DNA of 64,000 nucleotides from JAEINY01 sp942490535 (GCA_942490535.1 CALNXQ010000008.1:124001-188000), one strand, 5' to 3'; counted from the stretch's first letter, positions 1 to 10,989 are shown. Notes: a model not told the origin generated them from the sequence alone. A program made the numbers and translations.

Positions 1-535
1 TCGGTATCGGTTTCCTTATCGAACGGATCTTTGTCGGCACCATCGTTCACACCGTCACCGTCATCATCCGGGTCTTCGCTGTTGGGTAACCCATCACCGT
101 CGAAGTCACAGTTGGGACGGGTATTGTCCGGATCACACTCATCCAAAGGATCGCTACCACCTGTGGTTTCATCTTTATCTTTGATGCCATCACCGTCGGT
201 ATCAGTTTCCTTATCGAACGGATCTTTGTCGGCACCATCGTTCACACCGTCACCATCATCATCCGGATCTACACTGTTGGGTAACCCATCGCCGTCGAAG
301 TCACAGTTTGGACGCGTATTGTCCGGTGAACATTCATCCAATGGATCACTTCCGTCAGTGGTTTCATCTTTGTCTTTGATGCCATCACCGTCGGTATCAG
401 TTTCCTTATCGAACGGATCTTTGTCGGCACCATCGTTCACACCGTCGCCATCATCATCCGGGTCTTCGCTGTTGGGTAACCCATCGCCATCGAAGTCACA
501 GTTTGGAAGGGTATTGTCCGGATCACACTCAGCCA
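1..535 (-). repeat. 195-bp thrombospondin-type-3 repeat units (65 aa)
   Basis: Near-identical units start at 1, 196 and 391, so the period is 195 bp and the frame is kept. Each encodes a 65-residue calcium-binding segment with motifs such as DGDGLPNS, DPDDDGDGVNDG and ADKDPFDKETDTDGDG. The two cysteines per unit (DECxPDN and RPNCDFDG context) are kept. The array probably continues beyond the left edge. Confidence 0.85.
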
Positions 536-3500
536 AAGGATCGGATTCATCTGCATCTTTAACCCCATCTTTATTGGCATCTTCAACGCCGTCTTCAAGT
601 CCATCATTATCCGAATCTTTATCATTAGGATCTGTCTCACCGGGATCAACGACGCCGTTTCCATTCTTATCTTCATCTTCATTGAGGATGCCATCACCGT
701 CGTTATCATTAGTAACCACATGAATGGTCACATCAGCCATCACCACACCACCATTACCATCATTCAATGAAACTGTTAACACATAGTCTCCTTCAACTAA
801 AGCACCAACAACGGTAATTTTTCCATCATTATCGATGGCAAACACATTTCCTGTATTTCCATTGGTAATGATATAAACCAGTGCATCTTCATCCACATCA
901 TTTCCAGACATGGTATACGCAAGTGTGGTAGCAGGCGCATCAACCGAGATAGTAGTTTCACCACCCTTTAAGGTTGGATCATCATTAACTCCGTTGATGG
1001 TAATAACTAAATCACCTGTTGCGGTACCACCTTGTCCGTCGAGAACAGTATATGTAAATGTTTCTGTTAAAGTCTGAGTGACACCAAGACCATTGACATT
1101 TTCATTCGTATTATCTAAAGCATAGGTATATGTACCATCAGATAACCAAGTTAAAGTACCATATGTACCTATTACGGTACCTGAATTATGCGTTCCGATT
1201 TGACTGATTGTCAATGAACCGCCATCAGCATCACTATCTCCATCCAACAGATTACCATTTCCATCAGTGTGAATAACACTTACCGCACCTTCGTTGATAC
1301 TATTGGTTTCATCATCAGTTGTAGGATTGACATTTGCATTCACACGCACAGTAACCGTACTGGTTGCTGTGCCGCCTTTCTGATCATCTACGGTAATTGT
1401 TAAAGTATAGGTGCCAGGAGTTGTTGCTGCCACAACTGTGATTTTACCATTACTGTCAATGTCAAATACATTACCAATATTACCAGCAGTGATGGCATAG
1501 GTGAAATTATCACCATCCACATCATTACCAGTTACAGTAATCACTTCAGTCGTCACAGGTGCATTCACTGAAATGGTTGTTTCACCACCTGTTACCGTTG
1601 GGTCATCATTCACCCCATTGATGGTAATTGTCAATGTTGCTGTTTTACTACCACCCTGGCCATCGATCACAGTATATGTAAAGCTATCGGATACCGATTG
1701 TCCACTACCTAATCCATTGACATCTGCATTTGTGTTGTCCAAGGCATAGGTGTAAGTACCATCTGATAACCAAGTTAAAGTACCATATGTACCTTCTGCA
1801 GTACCTGTATTGTCAGTTCCAATCTGACTGATACTTAATGTACCACCATCGGCATCACTATCACCATCCAGTAATGAACCATCGCCATCTGTATGAGCTA
1901 CACTCACTGCACCTTCATTAATGGCATTACTTTCATTATCGGCAGTAGGATTTTCATTTGTTCCTACGTGAACAATAACCGTATTTGTGGCGATACCGCC
2001 ATTTTGATCATCCACAGTAATCGTTAATGTATAATCAATTGCGCTGAGTACACCAATCACTGTTATTTTTCCATCGGCATCAATGTCAAATACATTTCCT
2101 GTATTGCCTGCAGAAATAGCATAGGTAAAGTTATCACCGTCCACATCGTTGCCAACCACTGTCATAACCTCCGTTGAAACTGGCGTATTCACTGAAATTG
2201 AAGTTTCTCCGCCAGTAACAGTTGGATCATCATTCACCCCATTGATGGTAATAACTAAATCACCTGTTGCGGTACCACCTTGTCCGTCGAGAACAGTATA
2301 TGTAAATGTTTCTGTTAAAGTCTGAGTGACACCAAGACCATTGACATTTTCATTCGTATTATCTAAAGCATAGGTATATGTACCATCAGATAACCAAGTT
2401 AAAGTACCATATGTACCTATTACGGTACCTGAATTATCCGTTCCGATTTGACTGATTGTCAATGAACCGCCATCAGCATCACTATCTCCATCCAACAGAT
2501 TACCATTTCCATCAGTGTGAATAACACTTACCGCACCTTCGTTGATACTATTGGTTTCATCATCAGTTGTAGGATTGACATTTGCATTCACACGCACAGT
2601 AACCGTACTGGTTGCTGTGCCGCCTTTCTGATCATCTACGGTAATTGTTAAAGTATAGGTGCCAGGAGTTGTTGCTGCCACAACTGTGATTTTACCATTA
2701 CTGTCAATGTCAAATACATTACCAATATTACCAGCAGTGATGGCATAGGTGAAATTATCACCATCCACATCATTACCAGTTACAGTAATCACTTCAGTCG
2801 TCACAGGTGCATTCACTGAAATGGTTGTTTCACCACCTGTTACCGTTGGGTCATCATTCACCCCATTGATGGTAATTGTCAATGTTGCTGTTTTACTACC
2901 ACCCTGGCCATCGATCACAGTATATGTAAAGCTATCGGATACCGATTGTCCACTACCTAATCCATTGACATCTGCATTTGTGTTGTCCAAGGCATAGGTG
3001 TAAGTACCATCTGATAACCAAGTTAAAGTACCATATGTACCTTCTGCAGTACCTGTATTGTCAGTTCCAATCTGACTGATACTTAATGTACCACCATCGG
3101 CATCACTATCACCATCCAGTAATGAACCATCGCCATCTGTATGAGCTACACTCACTGCACCTTCATTAATGGCATTACTTTCATTATCGGCAGTAGGATT
3201 TTCATTTGTTCCTACGTGAACAATAACCGTATTTGTGGCGATACCGCCATTTTGATCATCCACAGTAATCGTTAATGTATAATCAATTGCGCTGAGTACA
3301 CCAATCACTGTTATTTTTCCATCGGCATCAATGTCAAATACATTTCCTGTATTGCCTGCAGAAATAGCATAGGTAAAGTTATCACCGTCCACATCGTTGC
3401 CAACCACTGTCATAACCTCCGTTGAAACTGGCGTATTCACTGAAATTGAAGTTTCTCCGCCAGTAACAGTTGGATCATCATTCACCCCATTGATGGTAAT

Positions 3501-6500
3501 AACTAAATCACCTGTTGCGGTACCACCTTGTCCGTCGAGAACAGTATATGTAAATGTTTCTGTTAAAGTCTGAGTGACACCAAGACCATTGACATTTTCA
3601 TTCGTATTATCTAAAGCATAGGTATATGTACCATCAGACAACCAAGCTAAAGTACCATATGTACCTACTACTGTACCTGTATTATCCGTTCCAATTTGAC
3701 TGATTGTCAATGAACCGCCATCAGCATCACTATCCCCATCCAACAGATTACCATTTCCATCGGTGTGAATGACACTTACCGCACCTTCGTTGATACTATT
3801 GGTTTCATCATCGGTTGTAGGATTGACATTTGCATTCACACGCACAATAACCGTACTGGTTGCTGATCCGCCTTTTTTATCATCAACAGTGATAGTTAGC
3901 GTATAGGTACCGGGTGTCAGACTTCCATCTGTGGTGATTTTACCTGCACCATCGATGGTAAACACATTTTCATCGTCGCCTGCCGTTATTGCATATGTTA
4001 AATCATCACCATCTACATCATTACCAGTTACAGTAAACACTTCAGTAGTCAGCGGTGTATTCACTGAAATGGCTGTTTCACCACCTGTTACCGTTGGGTC
4101 ATCATTCACCCCGTTGATGGTAATCGTGAGTAAACCATTATCTGTTCCACCATTACCATCACTAACGGTATAGGTAAATGTCTCGGTAAGCGATTGAGCA
4201 TCTCCCAATCCGTTCACAGTGGCATTGGTATTATCTAATACATAAGTATAGGTACCATTTGCTAACCAGTTCAGCGTACCATAGGTTCCGGCAACACTAC
4301 CAGTATTATCTGTTTCTACTAAACTAATGGTTAAGGCACCGCCATCCACATCCGTATCACCATCTAATAAACTACCATTTCCATCAGTATGAGCTACACT
4401 TACAGAGCCTTCACTAATGGAATTGGTTTCATCATCAGCAACTGGGGCATCGTTTACGCCATTGATGGTAATGGTTAATGTACCTGTAGCAGTACCGCCT
4501 TGTCCATCACTCACTGTATAAGTATAAGTCTCCGTTAAGGTCGATCCTGAAGCCAACGCATTTACATCCGCATTGGCATTATCCAGCGTATACGTGTAAC
4601 GACCATCTGAAAACCAAGCTAATGACCCATACGTACCAACCGCTGTTCCCGTATTATCCATACCGATAAGGGTGACACTTAAGGTGCCGTTATCCAAATC
4701 ATTATCGCCGCTTAACAAGGTACCGTCGCCATCATCGTGAGATACACTCCCCACGTTTTCAGAAATGGCATTCGTTTCATTATCCGTTGTCGGTTCATCA
4801 TTCTGACCGATCATGTTTACAGACATGGTATACACCGCAGAATTCAACTCACCATCATTTACATTAAATGTAAAAGAAGTGTTCGCTGTTTCATTCACAC
4901 CTGGCAGATATTTCAAGTCAGCGATATCTGCGGCAGTGATGGAAAATCCACCAGAAACAGATGTGTTACCCGCTGTTGTCGGATCATTAGTTCCCATGGC
5001 ATCCAGGAAGAGCACACCATGACCTGGTAATGTGGCTACTATCAGGTTAGTGATGGTATTGTCATCTGCATCTTCATCATTAAAAGCAAAATGACCAGAT
5101 GTAAAGTTAAACACTACATCTTCTGTCACATCCACCGATTCATTCTGAGAATCTGGTGCTTCATTCACATTCGTGATGGTCACCGCAATGGGCTGTGAAT
5201 CTTTTAAGCTGTTATCCACCGGATCCGTCACTTCAAGAACAATATTAAACGTCTTGCTCACTAAAGCTTCAAAATCCTGTGGTGCTACCAGATCAAGGTA
5301 GTGAATGGTTCCACCCATATCAGCTACATCCGTGATCGTAAATAAAGCAGCATCATCACCTGAAATAGTATAGGTGTGATTGTATTGTGCATCCATATCA
5401 ATGGCATTGATACGCGCGGCGAACACTCGTGTGCTATTCTCCGGAACATCCACAGCAGCCACTACCGAAGCAGGGAATTCTGGTGCATCCGGTGTATTAA
5501 TAACATCGAAGCCAATAGTAACATTTACGATCGCCGCATCTGTTCCTTGCAACTGATATGTTCGGGCGAACCTTGTATCCTCACTAGAGTAGGTAATTGG
5601 TGCTGCATAAAAACATAGGTCGGCCAAAGTAGCAATGGATTCAGGTGTAGCTATCGCATAATCTGTGTCAACGCCTGTTTCATAGGTCAAATTAGCGTTT
5701 TGATCAATGAAGTAATCTGTAAATGCACCTCTATTCATAAACACAACATCAGTACCTGAATCGTATTCGACATTGGCATTCATATCCAAAAATATGAAGG
5801 ACTGGGAATCACTGAATACAGCACTAACTATTTTATCAAGAGTGGCCCCATCTACTGAATTAAAGTTGAAGTCGTCCCAATTAATTTTTACAGCTGTACC
5901 TTCATTCAATGTGTAGTTTACATCATCTGCAGTAGGCGCATCCGGTTGAGGAGTCACATCGATTGTGATCACGCCTTCATTGGAAGTCAGTCCTAAATTA
6001 TCATTGACCGTATAATTTAATGTGGCAGCCGAAGCACCAGTACCATTCCAGTTGGCTGTTGGTTTATAAGAAACCACTCCACTCGTATTTACATTCCAAT
6101 CTCCTGCAGCAGTTGTCATGACTGTCTGGATGCCATTGGTAACAGGGTCCAAATCTACGGTTTCTGCATCCACATTTCCATCCACATCTTCATCATTTGA
6201 AACCACATTAATGGTAAATGGTGTCGTTGTATCTTCCGTTGTGGAACCACTATCATTCTTTGCAACAGGAGCATCGTTCTGAGCCACCACATTTATTGTG
6301 AGTGTAGCGACATTGGAAACAATACCCTCTGAATCGGCCACCGTATATTGAACTGTAGCCACTCCATTACTGTTAAGCAGAGGAGTTAGCGTTACCTTTC
6401 CTAAATTATCTACCGTCCAGGTACCAAAACTATTGGTAAAGGCATCTTGAATCCCAGCCTGAGAATGATCCAAATCAACAGAAGCTACATTTAGAGCATC

Positions 6501-9500
6501 TTTATCATCTGTATCATTAGCAACCACATCAATGGTAATGGGAACATCTTCATTGGTTTGATAAGCATTTCCTTCACCATCAACATTATCATCCTGGGCT
6601 ACCGGTGCCTGATCATCATCTACATTAACGCCACTGATGGTTTGTGAAGCCAATCCCTGATAATACGTATCTGATGTCGACTTTATACTTACGACAATAG
6701 CATAGGTCTGATCCCCATCTACGATGGCATCATCCCGACCTGTAACCGTTACCGTTTGAGGGATGCTCCAATCTCCGGGTTGAAATGTCAATTCACTATT
6801 AACGGCATCCAAAGAAACCTCCGTCAAATGGTCTGCAGTCACACCTAAATCTAATATAACACTGCTGGAAGGTGCAGAATTCAATACTACATTAAAGGTA
6901 GCCGTACTCCCAACCTCACTCACTGCATTAGATATAGCCGAAACAGTATAACCTGCCGCATCATTATCCGAAATAGTAATGGTTTTGCTGTTTTCCCCCT
7001 CAATTTTACCGAATTGTACAGCTCCCATTGTAACGACCACTGTTTCTGGTTGTTCAACAGCACTGTCATCAATGGATGTGATCGTAAGCGAACCAGACAA
7101 TTGACCGGAAGGTATTACAATAGAGTTAATCGTAGGAGCATTTGTGTTTGTAGCAACCGTATAGTCACCACCAGCGCCAATGGTAGCTGAACCATTATAG
7201 GTTAAGGGTATGGTCACGGCTTGATACGTGGTTTGACTTAATGTAACCACTATCGTAGCAACCTGGCTATTTTCCGGCAAAATTACTTTATCTACCGACA
7301 AGGTAATTTTGGGAAGGTTTTGTCGCCAGTCACGATCATCACCCGGATCATCAACATCTGGATAGTCTGTTGCCAGCTCACCACCATCTGTTGGATCATT
7401 TCCGACTGTTTTGTCAAAGGCATTATCAATTCCGTCATTATCGGCATCTGCATTTGCAGGTGTAATATCACTCACGCCATCTTGATTCAGATCATGCGCT
7501 TCAATCCCGTCAGATTCACCATCATCATCAGAATCGAGATCCCGAAAATCAGGATTGAGGTCCCCATCAATATTGGAAGGAATAATAGTCGTTCCGCCAT
7601 TCGTTACATCGTAGGCATTATCTAATCCATCACCATCGGTATCGATTCCTAACGGTGCGATATAACCCAGTGTTGCTTGTCCTTCAATATTATCAACAAT
7701 ACCATCCCCGTCTGCATCCAGATCGTGGATGTCAAATAAAGTATCTAAATCAGTATCAATGGGATTCGAACGGTCATCAATACCATCCTTATTTACATCT
7801 GTTCCATTGGTGACATCCACATCAAAGGCATCTACAATACCGTCTTTGTCAGTATCGGTATTGACAGAAGCGATACCGGCTGTTTCATAGTTATCCGTAA
7901 TGCCGTCATTATCCGAATCAATGTCAAAAAGATCATAATGACTATCACCATCCCGATCGACTAATGTGTTAAAGACACCACCTACATGATGATCAAAAGC
8001 ATTGTCAATCCCATCGTTATCCGCATCAATCCCGGTAGCTATCGTTGATGTTGCCGACTCAAAAGCATCCGACACCCCATCATTATCAGAGTCGATGTCG
8101 ACGAAATCAGGTGATCCATCGCCGTCAGAATCTGGAAGTGCCAAAGCTTGTCCACCCGGCGCAAAGGGATCAACAGCATCATTTAATCCATTGATATTGT
8201 TATCCGGAAACATGCCATATTGACCAGTGTGATCGGCACTTCCGCCTGCTTCAATGGCATCCGGACGACCGTCATTATCACTGTCCAGATCCTTAAAATC
8301 AGGAACCCCATCCTGGTCCCGGTCAAATAAATCATTGATCCCATCCCCATTGGCATCGACAAATGGTCTGCCATCTGCAACAATTAAGTCGCTATCTTTA
8401 TAGTTGGGTATATTATCGTTATCCGCATCTTTACTCGGATCAGTACCTGTCTGGCCATCTTCATCCGAATCCATAATACCATCATTATCGGTATCTAAAT
8501 CACAAAAATCGCTGATATTATCATTATCGGAGTCCTCATCGGAATAGACCAGGTTAAAATAAGAAACCACACCACCAACTGATCCATCGGTTGATCCATT
8601 TCCGTTCCCGTCATTATGCACACCACCGGATCCGGCGTCTGCATTTACAGTAATCCCTGCAGGTAATGCTTTTAAGTTATACAAAAACGCACCACCGCCG
8701 CCACCGCCACCTGGGCCATGGTACACATTGGTAATCAAATCCTGGCCGTTACCACCAGATACATTTACCGTTAAATCGCCTTCAAATTCCTGTATTTCAA
8801 AAGCCACGGAGCCGCCGCCGCCGCCGCCACCACCACCATCGTAGGGATCACTACCTACTAATCGTTCTGGCGAAGTACCGGAAGCATCAATGACTGCACC
8901 ATTTGAAATTATTTTTTTGGCGCGAATCACCACCAATCCACCACCATTGGCTGCTGAAGAGGCATTATCATTAGTCACATACCCGGCACCACCGGCACCA
9001 CCAAAATATATACGATTCGTAGCAATGTATTCTTGCATGCTAACACCGCCAATACCACCGGCTGCTATAGTAAGTTCATTCCAACGATTACCACCGTTTC
9101 CTCCGGCACCATAGTTGGAACCACCGCCGCCACCAGTATCTCCGGCAATACCACCACCGCCGCCATTGGCTCTTGGTGCGCGTCCTCCATTAGTATTTGG
9201 ATCATCGACCACTACACCCTGCCCTTTGGTTGTGACATCAATATGTGAAGATGGATAAACCATGAAGTTAGCTGGATTAATGCCAGCATGATCCTTCCCT
9301 TTCATACTGGTATCGTAGGTTATCCCCTGATAACCTTTTCCCTGAGCATTGATATTGGCGTTTAAAGTTAAGGTGCCCTCAACAAAGATAGCCACCACAC
9401 CACCTTGCCCATTGACTGGATTCCAGGCATCAGCCACAATTTCCTGATCAATAGAATAATCTCCCGTATGTGTTGACACGCGCACCAACTGAATTAGACC

Positions 9501-9962
9501 AGCATCATCATACGTACGTTTTAACTTACCCCGGGGAAAAATAAAATTTCCATCTATCCGTCCAATGATGAAAAACTCATAATTCCCTGCATTACCAATA
9601 TCGGTTATCTGACCAGCATTGGCACTTGCATTATCGGTTTCAATAGTTGCCCCTTTCATTTGGACGATCAAAACCCGATCGCCACTACTAAAACCGGTTG
9701 TATTTTCAACTTCAATTTTATAGTCACAATCCGCACCATTAGTGCTATTGCCACACTCATCACAAGAAGGATCTGGCGTATGCACCTGAATGATTCGCAA
9801 GGTATTATTGACCTGGCCCCTGGCATGAAACGAGGTGCCCATGGCAATTACAACACATAGTAATAAGTAGTGTTTGGGTAATAATGACTTTGCCCAGTGC
9901 CAAAGCCCATGCCTGTTCTGCACACGCCTTCCAGGCATACGTTTTAGTAACTGTTTCTCCAT
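1..9962 (-). CDS. Giant secreted adhesin-like multidomain protein (5' part; gene continues past left edge)
   Basis: One open frame of about 3320 codons runs from an ATG at 9962 to the left edge without a stop; the C-terminus is outside. An N-terminal hydrophobic stretch (about residues 31-50) reads as a signal sequence. Then come a Gly-rich segment with GGGGG runs (about 260-430), a thrombospondin-type-3 block of DxDxDG calcium motifs (about 475-890), Calx-beta-like modules (about 890-1120), and cadherin/Big-like modules with DDN-TNEDVPI-type starts (about 1120-1725). Next are alternating cadherin-like and VCBS modules with GTYGTLTWLSDGTYTY signatures (about 1725-3075) and a second thrombospondin-type-3 block. 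In Bacteroidota such proteins are usually exported by the type IX system and act in adhesion or matrix formation; that role and the export route are inferred because the C-terminal sorting domain is not visible. A two-component operon lies 200 bp upstream on the same strand and may regulate it. Confidence 0.9.
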   Translation of the reverse strand, partial: MEKQLLKRMPGRRVQNRHGLWHWAKSLLPKHYLLLCVVIAMGTSFHARGQVNNTLRIIQVHTPDPSCDECGNSTNGADCDYKIEVENTTGFSSGDRVLIVQMKGATIETDNASANAGQITDIGNAGNYEFFIIGRIDGNFIFPRGKLKRTYDDAGLIQLVRVSTHTGDYSIDQEIVADAWNPVNGQGGVVAIFVEGTLTLNANINAQGKGYQGITYDTSMKGKDHAGINPANFMVYPSSHIDVTTKGQGVVVDDPNTNGGRAPRANGGGGGIAGDTGGGGGSNYGAGGNGGNRWNELTIAAGGIGGVSMQEYIATNRIYFGGAGGAGYVTNDNASSAANGGGLVVIRAKKIISNGAVIDASGTSPERLVGSDPYDGGGGGGGGGSVAFEIQEFEGDLTVNVSGGNGQDLITNVYHGPGGGGGGGAFLYNLKALPAGITVNADAGSGGVHNDGNGNGSTDGSVGGVVSYFNLVYSDEDSDNDNISDFCDLDTDNDGIMDSDEDGQTGTDPSKDADNDNIPNYKDSDLIVADGRPFVDANGDGINDLFDRDQDGVPDFKDLDSDNDGRPDAIEAGGSADHTGQYGMFPDNNINGLNDAVDPFAPGGQALALPDSDGDGSPDFVDIDSDNDGVSDAFESATSTIATGIDADNDGIDNAFDHHVGGVFNTLVDRDGDSHYDLFDIDSDNDGITDNYETAGIASVNTDTDKDGIVDAFDVDVTNGTDVNKDGIDDRSNPIDTDLDTLFDIHDLDADGDGIVDNIEGQATLGYIAPLGIDTDGDGLDNAYDVTNGGTTIIPSNIDGDLNPDFRDLDSDDDGESDGIEAHDLNQDGVSDITPANADADNDGIDNAFDKTVGNDPTDGGELATDYPDVDDPGDDRDWRQNLPKITLSVDKVILPENSQVATIVVTLSQTTYQAVTIPLTYNGSATIGAGGDYTVATNTNAPTINSIVIPSGQLSGSLTITSIDDSAVEQPETVVVTMGAVQFGKIEGENSKTITISDNDAAGYTVSAISNAVSEVGSTATFNVVLNSAPSSSVILDLGVTADHLTEVSLDAVNSELTFQPGDWSIPQTVTVTGRDDAIVDGDQTYAIVVSIKSTSDTYYQGLASQTISGVNVDDDQAPVAQDDNVDGEGNAYQTNEDVPITIDVVANDTDDKDALNVASVDLDHSQAGIQDAFTNSFGTWTVDNLGKVTLTPLLNSNGVATVQYTVADSEGIVSNVATLTINVVAQNDAPVAKNDSGSTTEDTTTPFTINVVSNDEDVDGNVDAETVDLDPVTNGIQTVMTTAAGDWNVNTSGVVSYKPTANWNGTGASAATLNYTVNDNLGLTSNEGVITIDVTPQPDAPTADDVNYTLNEGTAVKINWDDFNFNSVDGATLDKIVSAVFSDSQSFIFLDMNANVEYDSGTDVVFMNRGAFTDYFIDQNANLTYETGVDTDYAIATPESIATLADLCFYAAPITYSSEDTRFARTYQLQGTDAAIVNVTIGFDVINTPDAPEFPASVVAAVDVPENSTRVFAARINAIDMDAQYNHTYTISGDDAALFTITDVADMGGTIHYLDLVAPQDFEALVSKTFNIVLEVTDPVDNSLKDSQPIAVTITNVNEAPDSQNESVDVTEDVVFNFTSGHFAFNDEDADDNTITNLIVATLPGHGVLFLDAMGTNDPTTAGNTSVSGGFSITAADIADLKYLPGVNETANTSFTFNVNDGELNSAVYTMSVNMIGQNDEPTTDNETNAISENVGSVSHDDGDGTLLSGDNDLDNGTLSVTLIGMDNTGTAVGTYGSLAWFSDGRYTYTLDNANADVNALASGSTLTETYTYTVSDGQGGTATGTLTITINGVNDAPVADDETNSISEGSVSVAHTDGNGSLLDGDTDVDGGALTISLVETDNTGSVAGTYGTLNWLANGTYTYVLDNTNATVNGLGDAQSLTETFTYTVSDGNGGTDNGLLTITINGVNDDPTVTGGETAISVNTPLTTEVFTVTGNDVDGDDLTYAITAGDDENVFTIDGAGKITTDGSLTPGTYTLTITVDDKKGGSATSTVIVRVNANVNPTTDDETNSINEGAVSVIHTDGNGNLLDGDSDADGGSLTISQIGTDNTGTVVGTYGTLAWLSDGTYTYALDNTNENVNGLGVTQTLTETFTYTVLDGQGGTATGDLVITINGVNDDPTVTGGETSISVNTPVSTEVMTVVGNDVDGDNFTYAISAGNTGNVFDIDADGKITVIGVLSAIDYTLTITVDDQNGGIATNTVIVHVGTNENPTADNESNAINEGAVSVAHTDGDGSLLDGDSDADGGTLSISQIGTDNTGTAEGTYGTLTWLSDGTYTYALDNTNADVNGLGSGQSVSDSFTYTVIDGQGGSKTATLTITINGVNDDPTVTGGETTISVNAPVTTEVITVTGNDVDGDNFTYAITAGNIGNVFDIDSNGKITVVAATTPGTYTLTITVDDQKGGTATSTVTVRVNANVNPTTDDETNSINEGAVSVIHTDGNGNLLDGDSDADGGSLTISQIGTDNSGTVIGTYGTLTWLSDGTYTYALDNTNENVNGLGVTQTLTETFTYTVLDGQGGTATGDLVITINGVNDDPTVTGGETSISVNTPVSTEVMTVVGNDVDGDNFTYAISAGNTGNVFDIDADGKITVIGVLSAIDYTLTITVDDQNGGIATNTVIVHVGTNENPTADNESNAINEGAVSVAHTDGDGSLLDGDSDADGGTLSISQIGTDNTGTAEGTYGTLTWLSDGTYTYALDNTNADVNGLGSGQSVSDSFTYTVIDGQGGSKTATLTITINGVNDDPTVTGGETTISVNAPVTTEVITVTGNDVDGDNFTYAITAGNIGNVFDIDSNGKITVVAATTPGTYTLTITVDDQKGGTATSTVTVRVNANVNPTTDDETNSINEGAVSVIHTDGNGNLLDGDSDADGGSLTISQIGTHNSGTVIGTYGTLTWLSDGTYTYALDNTNENVNGLGVTQTLTETFTYTVLDGQGGTATGDLVITINGVNDDPTLKGGETTISVDAPATTLAYTMSGNDVDEDALVYIITNGNTGNVFAIDNDGKITVVGALVEGDYVLTVSLNDGNGGVVMADVTIHVVTNDNDGDGILNEDEDKNGNGVVDPGETDPNDKDSDNDGLEDGVEDANKDGVKDADESDPLAECDPDNTLPNCDFDGDGLPNSEDPDDDGDGVNDGADKDPFDKETDTDGDGIKDKDETTDGSDPLDECSPDNTRPNCDFDGDGLPNSVDPDDDGDGVNDGADKDPFDKETDTDGDGIKDKDETTGGSDPLDECDPDNTRPNCDFDGDGLPNSEDPDDDGDGVNDGADKDPFDKETDT
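994..3638 (-). repeat. 1248-bp tandem duplication inside the adhesin gene
   Basis: Two head-to-tail copies of 1248 bp (994-2241 and 2242-3489) are followed by 149 bp of a third copy (to 3638) before the sequence diverges at 3639. I found a single difference between the two full copies: G at 1190 against C at 2438, which changes Asp to His in copy one. The unit is 416 codons, so the frame is kept. Each unit encodes two cadherin-like and two VCBS modules. Further, more diverged versions continue to about 4790. The near identity points to a recent duplication or gene conversion. Confidence 0.93.
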
Positions 9963-10080
9963 AGAGATCAATTGTTTATGTATTTGATTAAAATATACTT
10001 CTTCACGCTACAAGAATAGCACCTTAAATCCCAATAATTCCTACTAAAAGGTTAACACGAGGTAAACACACGACCGTCCT

Positions 10081-10102
10081 AAGCATGATTATTGTCATGC
10101 TT
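10081..10102 (-). terminator. Hairpin downstream of the response regulator gene
   Basis: A perfect 8-bp inverted repeat (AAGCATGA, 6-nt loop, TCATGCTT) lies 57 bp after the response regulator stop and about 120 bp before the adhesin start. There is no clear T-run, so it may be a weak terminator or a regulatory hairpin of the adhesin leader. Confidence 0.35.
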
Positions 10103-10158
10103 TGGGCGGCTCATACCATGTAACGTAGGGTGGAGAAATGCGGCAGCAGATCTCATCG

Positions 10159-10989
10159 TTAGTATAAAAGCAGAAAACCCTCCAGATTTTGATCGGTGGT
10201 CAAGGCCAGCTTTTTTCGAAGGCGCGAACGCGCTACTTTAATGCTATCCGGACTCAAATAGAGCACCGAAGCAATGTCTTTAATGCTCATCCCCATGCGA
10301 ATGAATGTGCATAACTTCAAATCATTGGGGGTTAAATCCGGATGCTTCTTCAACAAATTGGATTGGAAATGGGGATGAACAGCCTGAAAGGACAAATCGA
10401 AGCGCTCCCAGCTATCGGCCTTAATTTTCACATCAATATCGTCCTGAATGGCATTCAACAACTCTTTATCCATCTCCCGCAGATTCACAAAACCGGAAAA
10501 ATCTTCGAGCTTTTTCTTCAGATCAATGATAAACTCATTGTTTTTGATCAGATACAAGGCATTTTCGGCCAACTCCCGGTTCTTCTTTTCAAGGTTTTCG
10601 CGATGCACCTGTATGATGGTGATGGCGGAATGAATGCGGGCCGTCAACTCAATGGGATCAATGGGCTTGCGGATGTAATCAAAGGCACCGGCTTCCAGCG
10701 CCAGTTTCAAATTGTCGGATGTCAACATTACCCCGGTTGCCATGATGATGGGAATGTCTTTGGTCCGGTCCTCCTGCTTGAGTTTGCGAATCAATTCAAT
10801 GCCATCCATCACCGGCATGTCCCAATCTGTAATAATCAGGTCCGGAAGTGTTTTGGAGGCTATTTGCAAGGCCGCTACACTGGAATTAGACTGGTAAATG
10901 GTGTATTCCGGATTAGAGCGCTGAATAAAGTTGACAATCACTTGCAAACTCTCAATCATATCATCCACAACCAATATCTTATAATTCAT
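10159..10989 (-). CDS. Response regulator with LuxR-like HTH output
   Basis: This 276-residue protein has an N-terminal receiver domain (about 1-125) with the acidic pair in VVDD, the phospho-acceptor Asp in DLIITDWDMPVMDG and the conserved Lys in RKPIDP. A helical linker (about 130-190) leads to a C-terminal helix-turn-helix (about 215-276; LTPNDLKLCTFIRMGMSIKD). Its IKDIASVLYLSPDSIKVARSRLRKKL segment is typical of GerE/LuxR-type DNA binding. The ATG at 10989 overlaps the end of the upstream kinase gene by 11 bp, so the two are translationally coupled. It is the only response regulator in this three-gene operon and so probably receives phosphate from one or both kinases. The adhesin gene directly downstream is a plausible target by position only. 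Confidence 0.9.
   Translation of the reverse strand: MNYKILVVDDMIESLQVIVNFIQRSNPEYTIYQSNSSVAALQIASKTLPDLIITDWDMPVMDGIELIRKLKQEDRTKDIPIIMATGVMLTSDNLKLALEAGAFDYIRKPIDPIELTARIHSAITIIQVHRENLEKKNRELAENALYLIKNNEFIIDLKKKLEDFSGFVNLREMDKELLNAIQDDIDVKIKADSWERFDLSFQAVHPHFQSNLLKKHPDLTPNDLKLCTFIRMGMSIKDIASVLYLSPDSIKVARSRLRKKLALTTDQNLEGFLLLY

Noticed and set aside
31..9860. Many plus-strand open frames (for example 31-723, 1501-1749, 2749-2997, 8002-8223) as genes
   Set aside because: They are antisense shadows of the giant minus-strand adhesin frame, rich in Ser/Pro/Thr from reading calcium-repeat codons backwards.
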